Positions 1 through 4,924 of a stretch of DNA of 6,002 bases are shown here, one piece after another. The first letter of the stretch is position 1. Every line of letters begins with the position of its first letter. The notes beneath the pieces are model-generated. The model did not search any database, was not told where the DNA came from, and was given only the letters and a program-made list of their open reading frames with translations. Source of the stretch: an uncultured Methylophaga sp. (GTDB lineage: Bacteria > Pseudomonadota > Gammaproteobacteria > Nitrosococcales > Methylophagaceae); the NCBI GenBank assembly GCA_947631375.1, contig CANRLD010000113.1, forward strand, positions 1 through 6,002, in the 5' to 3' direction. A program made the position numbers and the translations under genes.

Positions 1-141
1 CCTGTATTTGCGCCGCGGTTGACGTTACAGGATATACAGGGGCGTTCGTTGATGGTGCATGCTGGCGGTGATAATCATGCTGACCATCCTGAACCATTAG
101 GCGGTGGTGGTGCGCGTATTGCTTGTGGCGTAGTAAATTAA
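1..141 (+). CDS. sodC: Superoxide dismutase [Cu-Zn], C-terminal fragment
   Basis: Only the last 46 codons and the TAA stop lie in the window; the gene begins to the left. The enzyme dismutates superoxide to hydrogen peroxide and oxygen, and in bacteria it is normally exported to the periplasm. The translated tail has the signature of bacterial SodC. The His of MVHAGGDNH (residue 20 of the fragment) corresponds to the fourth copper ligand. A glycine-rich loop (GGGG, 34-37) follows, then ARIACGVV, whose Arg guides superoxide into the active site and whose Cys forms the conserved intrasubunit disulfide. The signal peptide and the other metal ligands are outside the window. The gene converges on cpxA with only 21 bases between the two stop codons. 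The family call is firm despite the short length. Confidence 0.93.
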   Translation, partial: PVFAPRLTLQDIQGRSLMVHAGGDNHADHPEPLGGGGARIACGVVN

Positions 142-162
142 TTTCCTTTTGGGCTGTAACGC

Positions 163-1518
163 TTATCGGGCCGGAAGGGTAATGGTGATTTTTAATCCGC
201 CTTCTGGCCTGTTTTCAGCAATAATATTGCCGCCATGAATTTCAATCGCGCGATGAGCAATGGTTAGCCCGAGGCCCGTGCCATTTTGATTTTGACTGTC
301 ATGGCTGCGAAAGAAGGGCTGGAAAACCAGCTGCAAATTCTGCTCTGCTACGCCCGGCCCTTGATCTGCTATACAAATTTCTACGCTTGAAGGTTTAGAG
401 TGTTTTGTCACCGTGAGCTGAATCTTCCCCTTATCTGGCGAATATTTAATGGCATTACGCAAAACATTTTCGATAGCGCTGTGAATCAGTGCCGGACGGC
501 CGAACAGCTCAATGTGTTCAAGTGTATTGTGCGTAATTTGCAGTTGTTTGTTTTGTGCTTCAAAACGCGCATCCTCAATAATATCCAGCAACAGCTCGGT
601 TAAATTGAATTGTTGCCGGTCATCGTTGTCACTGGTGGAGGTTTCCAGCCGTGACAGGTTCAGCAAGTCACCCACCAGCAAGTCAATACGTTCTGACTCT
701 CGCTCAACTCGTTCCAGCATATTGGCAGTTTTGCCCGGGTTTTGTTGTGCCAGGCCAATTGCCGCCTGCATGCGCGCTAATGGTGAACGCAGTTCATGTG
801 ATACATCATGCAGTAGATGTTTTTGCGCATTCAACAGCTGGCTGATACGGCTGGTCATGTGGTCAAAATTGTGCCCAAGCTCTGCCAATTCATCACGCCG
901 TTTACCTATTGCCGGGCTGACCCGGGTGTCCAGTTTGCCCTCAGCGACATCATCAAAGGCTTTTCTCAAGATACGGATAGGCTTGGTAAATGACCAGGCG
1001 AGCAATGCGCTGAACAGTAGTCCCGAAAGCGTCCACATGGCAAGTAATAACAGGAAGGGCGGTGGTTTAGGCCGCTTGGGTGGTGTCAAGTTCTGATTGA
1101 TCTTTTCCGGGGAGGGGATAAACAGCAAGATAGTCCTGCCGTCTTCCAGTAATAGCTGTCGTACTGAACGCATTGACTGATGGCTGAGCAATAATTGCCG
1201 TGTCGATAGCAGCAGGGCGTCACTGACTTCCCGTTCCAGAATATCTTTACCGTCAGTGGTTACAGCTAAAATGGTGATGTCATCCTGCTGTTGTTCTTGT
1301 AAATATTTTTTAAGTGAAGCAATGCCAGCATAATGGGCCAGATCGGCTGCCCGATCGACCAGGGAAGCAGCTTTCCAGCCAACCTGCACCGGGATTGCTT
1401 CAAATGCCTGACGCTCGGCGTTATGGCGCAGCCACATTCCGCTGGCCACACCAATGCTGGTCAGTAACAGAGCCAGTAAAAAGGCGAAAAAGAACTTCCA
1501 GAACAAGCTACGCATCAT
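163..1518 (-). CDS. cpxA: CpxA-like envelope stress sensor histidine kinase
   Basis: Inner-membrane sensor kinase of 451 residues, close to the length of E. coli CpxA. It is expected to autophosphorylate in response to envelope damage and pass the phosphate to the CpxR-like partner encoded just upstream. Transmembrane segment 1 spans about residues 8-29 and segment 2 about 155-176, with a periplasmic sensor region between them that ends in a proline-rich, basic stretch (TPPKRPKPPP, 145-154). A HAMP linker follows (about 177-230). The dimerisation and phosphoacceptor box HDVSHELRSPL (237-247) has His241 as the likely phosphorylated residue. The ATP-binding domain has an N box with Asn351 and Asn355, a G1 box DQGPG (385-389), an F box FQPFF (399-403) and a G2 box GTGLGL (413-418), so all catalytic elements are present. 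The first ATG overlaps the cpxR stop codon (ATGA) and has no clear Shine-Dalgarno of its own, suggesting coupled translation; a second ATG follows directly and is an alternative start. The Cpx identity rests mainly on the partner and on the cpxP-like neighbour. Confidence 0.9.
   Translation of the reverse strand: MMRSLFWKFFFAFLLALLLTSIGVASGMWLRHNAERQAFEAIPVQVGWKAASLVDRAADLAHYAGIASLKKYLQEQQQDDITILAVTTDGKDILEREVSDALLLSTRQLLLSHQSMRSVRQLLLEDGRTILLFIPSPEKINQNLTPPKRPKPPPFLLLLAMWTLSGLLFSALLAWSFTKPIRILRKAFDDVAEGKLDTRVSPAIGKRRDELAELGHNFDHMTSRISQLLNAQKHLLHDVSHELRSPLARMQAAIGLAQQNPGKTANMLERVERESERIDLLVGDLLNLSRLETSTSDNDDRQQFNLTELLLDIIEDARFEAQNKQLQITHNTLEHIELFGRPALIHSAIENVLRNAIKYSPDKGKIQLTVTKHSKPSSVEICIADQGPGVAEQNLQLVFQPFFRSHDSQNQNGTGLGLTIAHRAIEIHGGNIIAENRPEGGLKITITLPAR
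168..215 (+). terminator. Possible intrinsic terminator of sodC inside the cpxA 3' end
   Basis: On the plus strand GGCCGGAAGG (169-178) pairs with CCTTCTGGCC (200-209) with one G-U pair, and G168-U210 can extend the stem. The loop is 21 bases, and TGTTTT (210-215) follows. It lies 27 bases after the sodC stop and overlaps the last codons of cpxA on the other strand. The long loop, short U-tract and overlap with coding sequence make this tentative. Read on the minus strand the stem has no T-run after it, so it would serve only sodC. Confidence 0.35.
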
Positions 1519-2201
1519 TTAATCAACTGATAACCTTTGCCACGAACGGTCTGAATATAAGAATGTCCGTCCTGTTGTTGTCCCAGCTTTTGTCGAATGC
1601 TGCTCATATGAACGTCAATACTGCGGTCAAAGCGGGCCAGAGCACGTCCCAAAGCCGCTTCGGACAATGCGTTTTTACTGACAACTTGTCCGGCATTTCT
1701 GGCCAGTGTCTCGAGCAGGCTGAACTCGGTACTGGTGAGCTCCAGTGCTTTATCAAACCATGTGGCTTTACGTTGTTGTGGCCAAAGCTGTAGGGGACCG
1801 GTCTGGATAATGGTGTCATCCTGTTGCTGTTGGCGGCTTAGTTCACTGCGACGCAAAATTGCCTTGATACGCGCAATAAGTTCGCGAGGTGTACAGGGCT
1901 TGGGGACATAGTCATCTGCACCGGCTTCCAGCCCCATAATACGATCAACGTCATCGCCTTTAGCTGTAAACATGAGTATAGGCACGTGACTTTGCTGACG
2001 AATGGCTTTTAATACTTCCGTACCGCTTATGTCTGGCATCATCACATCAAGAATGACAATATCAAACCCGCCTTGCAGTGCGAGTTGTAACCCTTCTGTA
2101 CCATTGTCAGCCGTGCGAACCTGAAATTTTTCCTCCTCTAGGTAATCCTGAAACAGTCCAGAGAGAATCACATCATCATCAATGATTAATACATTGCTCA
2201 C
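1515..2201 (-). CDS. cpxR: CpxR-like OmpR-family response regulator, GTG start
   Basis: Response regulator of 228 residues with an N-terminal receiver and a C-terminal winged-helix DNA-binding domain. Receiver residues are intact: acidic pocket Asp8-Asp10, phosphoacceptor Asp52 in ILDVMMPD, Thr79, and Lys101 in VPKP. The ALGRALARFDRSIDVHMSSI stretch (about 183-202) and the end IQTVRGKGYQL closely resemble E. coli CpxR (from memory of that sequence). I place the start at GTG 2199-2201. It gives MSNVLIIDDD at the N-terminus, as expected for the family, and a GAGGA Shine-Dalgarno ends 7 bases upstream. An in-frame ATG at 2235-2237 would add 12 residues unlike any receiver N-terminus and falls inside the predicted -10 element. 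The gene is first in an operon with cpxA (4-base overlap) and is divergent from the cpxP-like gene, with CpxR boxes between them, so autoregulation is likely. Confidence 0.93.
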   Translation of the reverse strand: MSNVLIIDDDVILSGLFQDYLEEEKFQVRTADNGTEGLQLALQGGFDIVILDVMMPDISGTEVLKAIRQQSHVPILMFTAKGDDVDRIMGLEAGADDYVPKPCTPRELIARIKAILRRSELSRQQQQDDTIIQTGPLQLWPQQRKATWFDKALELTSTEFSLLETLARNAGQVVSKNALSEAALGRALARFDRSIDVHMSSIRQKLGQQQDGHSYIQTVRGKGYQLIK

Positions 2202-2208
2202 AGAATTA

Positions 2209-2213
2209 TCCTC
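2209..2213 (-). promoter_or_regulatory. Ribosome binding site for the cpxR GTG start
   Basis: The minus strand reads GAGGA followed by 7 bases and then GTG. This is the best Shine-Dalgarno near either candidate start and is the main reason to prefer GTG 2201 over the longer ATG form. Confidence 0.75.
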
Positions 2214-2232
2214 ATAGTTAAGTTTGTAAGCA

Positions 2233-2262
2233 ATCATACGGTCTGCTGAATTAATCGGCCAA
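2233..2262 (-). promoter_or_regulatory. Putative promoter of the cpxRA operon
   Basis: The minus strand shows TTGGCC (2262-2257, 4 of 6 to the -35 consensus), an 18-base spacer, and TATGAT (2238-2233, 5 of 6 to the -10 consensus). Transcription would begin near 2226, about 25 bases before the GTG codon. The weak -35 element fits a promoter helped by an activator, and CpxR box 1 is centred about 58 bases upstream of the inferred start. Assigned by eye; no transcript data. Confidence 0.5.
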
Positions 2263-2276
2263 CTGCATCGCGGGCT

Positions 2277-2291
2277 TTTACTTGAATTTAC
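2277..2291 (-). promoter_or_regulatory. CpxR box 1, perfect GTAAA-N5-GTAAA
   Basis: The plus strand reads TTTAC-TTGAA-TTTAC, which on the minus strand is a perfect direct repeat GTAAA-N5-GTAAA, the CpxR consensus known from E. coli. It faces cpxRA, between that operon's predicted promoter and the second box. Its place between a CpxR-like gene and a CpxP-like gene makes chance unlikely. Confidence 0.85.
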
Positions 2292-2306
2292 ATATCAAAA
2301 CAGTCA

Positions 2307-2320
2307 TTTACAGTTTTTAC
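2307..2320 (-). promoter_or_regulatory. CpxR box 2, GTAAA-N4-GTAAA
   Basis: The plus strand reads TTTAC-AGTT-TTTAC, giving two perfect GTAAA half-sites on the minus strand with a 4-base spacer instead of the usual 5. Read with 5-base spacing, the second half-site is TTACC, a poorer match. The box begins 30 bases from the start of box 1, about three helical turns, so both lie on roughly the same DNA face. It is nearer the cpxP-like gene, whose proposed transcription start is about 60 bases from its centre. Confidence 0.65.
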
Positions 2321-2339
2321 CTTGATACTGTAGCCACGT

Positions 2340-2367
2340 TTGTCGGTTGACAGCGAGAACATATATA
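2340..2367 (+). promoter_or_regulatory. Putative promoter of the cpxP-like gene
   Basis: A weak -35 TTGTCG (2340-2345) and -10 TATATA (2362-2367) are 16 bases apart; TATACA at 2364-2369 with an 18-base spacer is an equal alternative. Transcription would start near 2374-2376, leaving a very short leader that barely contains the Shine-Dalgarno. A perfect TTGACA at 2347-2352 has no good -10 at 16-18 bases downstream, and GATACT at 2324-2329 is another possible -10. The exact promoter is therefore uncertain. Confidence 0.35.
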
Positions 2368-2387
2368 CACTGTCCAGGAGAAATAAA

Positions 2388-2861
2388 ATGCGTAATAAAT
2401 TAATCATGATGAGTGTTATCCCAGCTTTGTTTCTGGCGGCGCCGGCGATGGCTGATAAAGACAAAGGCTGTGATAAGAGTGGCAAGCATGGGCAAATGGC
2501 GAAAAAGTATAAAAAATTTGATGGTGCGCCGCCAATGTTGCGTGGTATTGAGTTAACGGAAGCACAAAAAGCGGAAATTAAATCGCTGGTTGAGGCGCAA
2601 CATGCCGATAAAAAAGACCGAATGCAATCACACTGGCAAACGCACAAACAGTTAGCCAAACTAAGCTTTGCCGATGAGCTGGATCAGGCCAAACTGGATG
2701 CACTGGTTGCGGAGGCGACGGAAGCACATGCTCAGCGGTTAACGGATAGGGCTAATTTGAATAGTGCTATCTTTAATGTGTTGACAGCGGATCAGCAACA
2801 ACAGTTGGTGCAAAAAATGGCGGAGTTCGAGCAAAAAATGCAGGACAGAAAAAAACATTAA
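2388..2861 (+). CDS. cpxP: CpxP/Spy-family periplasmic LTXXQ protein
   Basis: Small exported protein of 157 residues. Residues 1-22 form a Sec signal peptide: basic start MRNK, hydrophobic core, and AMA before the predicted cleavage site at Asp23. The mature part is highly charged and probably helical and has the two family motifs, LTEAQ (56-60) and LTADQ (132-136). Known members are E. coli CpxP, which inhibits CpxA and delivers misfolded proteins for degradation, and Spy, a periplasmic chaperone. Divergence from cpxRA across CpxR boxes favours the CpxP role, although the sequence itself could be called either. I chose ATG 2388 because AGGAG (2376-2380) lies 7 bases upstream and the signal peptide begins there; an in-frame ATG at 2340 would put 16 charged residues before it. 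The mature N-terminus is lysine-rich and has a single cysteine (Cys28). The gene stands alone and ends before a strong terminator. Confidence 0.85.
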   Translation: MRNKLIMMSVIPALFLAAPAMADKDKGCDKSGKHGQMAKKYKKFDGAPPMLRGIELTEAQKAEIKSLVEAQHADKKDRMQSHWQTHKQLAKLSFADELDQAKLDALVAEATEAHAQRLTDRANLNSAIFNVLTADQQQQLVQKMAEFEQKMQDRKKH

Positions 2862-2871
2862 TCTTGGTAAC

Positions 2872-2913
2872 AATAAGCCCCGCCTTGGCAGAGATGTAAG
2901 GGCGGGGCTTATT
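2872..2913. terminator. Bidirectional intrinsic terminator between the cpxP-like gene and aroE
   Basis: AATAAGCCCCGCC (2872-2884) and GGCGGGGCTTATT (2901-2913) form a perfect 13-bp stem, GC-rich at the core, with a 16-base loop. On the plus strand the stem ends in CTTATTTATTT; on the minus strand it ends in CTTATTGTTA, a weaker T-tract. It starts 10 bases after the cpxP-like stop and ends 13 bases from the aroE stop, so it probably ends both convergent transcripts. Confidence 0.85.
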
Positions 2914-2926
2914 TATTTCACTTAGA

Positions 2927-3745
2927 CTACTTACGCAACATGCTGATGACGGGAGCGGTTGCAGGGCGAACACCGCGCCAGATAAAAAATGCTTCCGCTG
3001 CTTGTTCAACCAACATACCCAAACCATCAATGGTTTTAGCTGCATGATGCGCTTTAGCCCATTGTATGAATATGGTATCGGTATCGTTGTACATCATGTC
3101 ATAACAACAGGCGCCCGCCGCTAATACGGAATCCGCTATAGGCGGCATTTCGCCTTGTAAACTGGCGGCTGTGGCGTTGATGACCACATCAAACTGGCCC
3201 TGGATCTCGTTAAATCCTCCACCATCTACCTCATTAGCCGTGTGAGCAAACAGCTCTGCCAGCTTGCTGGCTTTTTCAGCTGTTCGGTTGGCAATAAAGA
3301 TTTTGGCTGGCTGATATGTCAGCAGGGGAGCGAGTACACCGCGTGATGCTCCGCCTGCCCCAAGCAATAAAATCCGCTTTCCAGCAAGGGAGACTTGATG
3401 GTTTAGTGTCAAATCCCGGCACAAACCGATCCCATCGGTATTATCGCCTGTCATACTGCCATCACGATTAAATATGAGGGTGTTTATAGCGCCTGCTTGT
3501 TCAGCGCGCTCTGATTTCTGATCGACAAGCGCCCAAGCCTGTTCCTTAAAGGGTACAGTGATATTCACCCCTTTTAATTTCAATACATCACGTAGTTGCT
3601 GCAGACTGCCAGATAAACTGTCCAGAGGGACTTTTATCGCTGTGTATTCAAGTTCTTCACCGGTTTGCTTGGCAAATTCGGTATGGATTACTGGCGACTT
3701 GCTGTGATGGATTGGATTGCCAATGACGGCATATTTATCGATCAT
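2927..3745 (-). CDS. aroE: Shikimate dehydrogenase (NADP+)
   Basis: Cytoplasmic enzyme of 272 residues, normal length for AroE, which reduces 3-dehydroshikimate to shikimate with NADPH in the pathway to chorismate and aromatic amino acids. The shikimate site is intact: SKS (15-17) in GNPIHHSKSP, NITVPFK ending in catalytic Lys67, Asn88, GDNTDG with Asp104, and Gln248 in GLGMLVEQ. The NADP+ side has the glycine loop GAGGASRG (129-136) and NRT (153-155), which binds the 2'-phosphate of NADP. The ATG overlaps the hemB stop codon (ATGA), and I see no clear Shine-Dalgarno before it, so translation is probably coupled to hemB. It is the last gene of the operon and ends at the shared terminator. Nothing suggests the YdiB or quinate-type paralogues. 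Assignment is firm. Confidence 0.97.
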   Translation of the reverse strand: MIDKYAVIGNPIHHSKSPVIHTEFAKQTGEELEYTAIKVPLDSLSGSLQQLRDVLKLKGVNITVPFKEQAWALVDQKSERAEQAGAINTLIFNRDGSMTGDNTDGIGLCRDLTLNHQVSLAGKRILLLGAGGASRGVLAPLLTYQPAKIFIANRTAEKASKLAELFAHTANEVDGGGFNEIQGQFDVVINATAASLQGEMPPIADSVLAAGACCYDMMYNDTDTIFIQWAKAHHAAKTIDGLGMLVEQAAEAFFIWRGVRPATAPVISMLRK

Positions 3746-4758
3746 GAGTGCTGGCGCAGTTGTTTAGCAATATCTTTGGCAAAATAAGTAAGAATGCCAT
3801 CAGCGCCTGCACGTTTAAATGCCAGCAGACTTTCCATGATGACATCCTCTTTGAGCCAGCCTTTTAAGGTCGCGGCTTTGAGCATGGCATATTCACCACT
3901 GACCTGATAGACAAAGGTCGGTTTTTGAAATGTGTGTTTCACCCGATATAAAACATCCAGATAAGGCATTCCAGGCTTTACCATGACCATGTCTGCACCT
4001 TCTTGAATATCTTGGGCAACTTCATGTAAGGCTTCGTTGGAGTTAGCGGGATCCATTTGATAGCTGAATTTATTACCGCCCGCCAGGTTTCCGGCACTAC
4101 CAACGGCATCGCGAAACGGGCCATAAAAGCTGGAAGCATATTTTGCTGAATAGGCCATGATCCGGGTGTGGATGTGTCCTTGTTGCTCAAGTGCATTGCG
4201 AATAGCGCCAATACGACCATCCATCATATCGGATGGTGCCACTACATCAGCACCCGCCTCGGCATGGGAAATGGCCTGTTTAATCAACACAGCAACTGTT
4301 TCATCATTGAGAATATAACCATCCTCATCAATAAGGCCATCCTGCCCATGTGTGGTGAAGGGATCCAGAGCGACATCGGTCATGATGCCCAGATCAGGAA
4401 AAGTATTCTTAAGCGTTTTGACGGCACGCTGTACCAGACCTTGTGGATTAAAGGCTTCAGCCGCATCAAGCGATTTTTGTTCAAGCGGTGTCACCGGAAA
4501 CAGGGCCATCATCGGCACACCTAAACGCTGAATGAGTTCGGCTTCATGCAACAATAAGTCGATACTAAGTCGCTCGACACCGGGCATTGAAGTGACCGCT
4601 TCACGTTTATTTTCACCCTCGAGAATAAAACAAGGATAAATGAGATCGTTTACAGTCAATTGATGTTCACGAACCAGCCGGCGCGAAAAATCATCTTTGC
4701 GCAAACGGCGAGGTCTTTGTTGAGGAAATCCGGAAAAATTAAAAAACTGTTGCGTCAT
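3742..4758 (-). CDS. hemB: Delta-aminolevulinic acid dehydratase (porphobilinogen synthase), Mg-type
   Basis: Cytoplasmic enzyme of 338 residues that condenses two molecules of 5-aminolevulinate to porphobilinogen, an early step of heme, siroheme and cobalamin synthesis. The two active-site lysines are visible: Lys206 in YSAKYASSFYGPFRDA and Schiff-base Lys261 in MVKPGMPYLD. The metal region DVALDPFTTHGQDG (128-141) has Ala130, Asp132 and Asp140 where zinc enzymes such as E. coli HemB have three cysteines, so this belongs to the magnesium-dependent type known from Pseudomonas aeruginosa. The N-terminal arm, with PRRLRKDDFSRRLVREH (16-32), also fits that group. The ATG at 4756-4758 is preceded by only a weak GGGCAG-like site, but the N-terminus matches the family length. 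It is the first gene of a two-gene operon with aroE and is divergent from carA. Assignment is firm. Confidence 0.97.
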   Translation of the reverse strand: MTQQFFNFSGFPQQRPRRLRKDDFSRRLVREHQLTVNDLIYPCFILEGENKREAVTSMPGVERLSIDLLLHEAELIQRLGVPMMALFPVTPLEQKSLDAAEAFNPQGLVQRAVKTLKNTFPDLGIMTDVALDPFTTHGQDGLIDEDGYILNDETVAVLIKQAISHAEAGADVVAPSDMMDGRIGAIRNALEQQGHIHTRIMAYSAKYASSFYGPFRDAVGSAGNLAGGNKFSYQMDPANSNEALHEVAQDIQEGADMVMVKPGMPYLDVLYRVKHTFQKPTFVYQVSGEYAMLKAATLKGWLKEDVIMESLLAFKRAGADGILTYFAKDIAKQLRQHS

Positions 4759-4789
4759 AAGTTCTGCCCAGTGAATAAGCTATAGTTAA

Positions 4790-4818
4790 ATACTACAGTC
4801 GCTAAAGTTTCTTGTCAT
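4790..4818 (-). promoter_or_regulatory. Putative promoter of hemB-aroE
   Basis: The minus strand reads ATGACA (4818-4813, 5 of 6 to the -35 consensus), a 17-base spacer, then TAGTAT (4795-4790, 4 of 6 to the -10 consensus). Transcription would start near 4783, giving a leader of about 25 bases before the hemB ATG. Assigned by eye; I saw no operator nearby. Confidence 0.45.
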
Positions 4819-4829
4819 CGTTTTTGCCG

Positions 4830-4859
4830 TGGACGCGTTGGTGGCAGATACGCTAAAAT
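4830..4859 (+). promoter_or_regulatory. Putative promoter of carA
   Basis: TGGACG (4830-4835, 4 of 6) and TAAAAT (4854-4859, 5 of 6) are separated by 18 bases. Transcription would begin near 4866, leaving a leader of roughly 60 bases. TTGTCA at 4812-4817 is a better -35 but has no good -10 at the right distance. Low confidence; the carA promoter could also lie within the start of hemB. Confidence 0.3.
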
Positions 4860-4860
4860 C

Positions 4861-4894
4861 GACAAGATTTTGTCCGGGGAGAACGTCTATCCCC
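4861..4894 (+). other. Inverted repeats in the carA leader
   Basis: Two short hairpins can form before carA: GACAA-gatt-TTGTC (4861-4874), which competes with AAAATC-gacaa-GATTTT (4855-4871), and GGGGA (4876-4880) with TCCCC (4890-4894) around a 9-base loop, followed by the pyrimidine-rich CTCTCTTTCGTTT. They could be a leader control structure or chance. The stems are only 5-6 bp, so no function is claimed. Confidence 0.25.
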
Positions 4895-4913
4895 TCTCTT
4901 TCGTTTATCTGGT

Positions 4914-4918
4914 GGAGG
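4914..4918 (+). promoter_or_regulatory. Ribosome binding site for the carA TTG start
   Basis: GGAGG, a strong Shine-Dalgarno, is followed by 6 bases and then TTG (4925-4927). There is no ATG or GTG in frame near this position that would give the conserved N-terminus, so this site fixes the carA start. Confidence 0.85.
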
Positions 4919-4924
4919 TTCTCT

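Noticed and set aside
512..1096. Plus-strand open frame of 194 codons opposite cpxA
   Set aside because: It lies wholly antisense to well-supported cpxA, has a serine- and arginine-rich composition typical of a reverse-frame shadow, and I see no ribosome binding site or recognisable domain.
1314..1793. Plus-strand open frame of 159 codons spanning the cpxA-cpxR junction
   Set aside because: It is antisense to two firmly assigned genes and shows no domain, signal or start-site support.
2347..2352. Perfect -35 hexamer TTGACA before the cpxP-like gene
   Set aside because: At 16-18 bases downstream there is no acceptable -10 (the 17-base position reads CTGTCC), so I did not use it as the promoter.
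2288..2659. Minus-strand open frame of 123 codons opposite the cpxP-like gene
   Set aside because: It is cysteine- and serine-rich, antisense to a gene with a clear signal peptide and family motifs, and runs through the CpxR boxes.
4770..4778. DnaA-box-like AGTGAATAA (TTATTCACT on the minus strand)
   Set aside because: It is a single site one base off the consensus with no cluster or AT-rich unwinding region, so an origin or DnaA control is not supported.
4771..4792. Possible ArgR half-site (TGAATAAGCT) upstream of carA
   Set aside because: There is no matching ATTCA half at the right distance, so no ARG box can be called even though arginine control of carA would be plausible.
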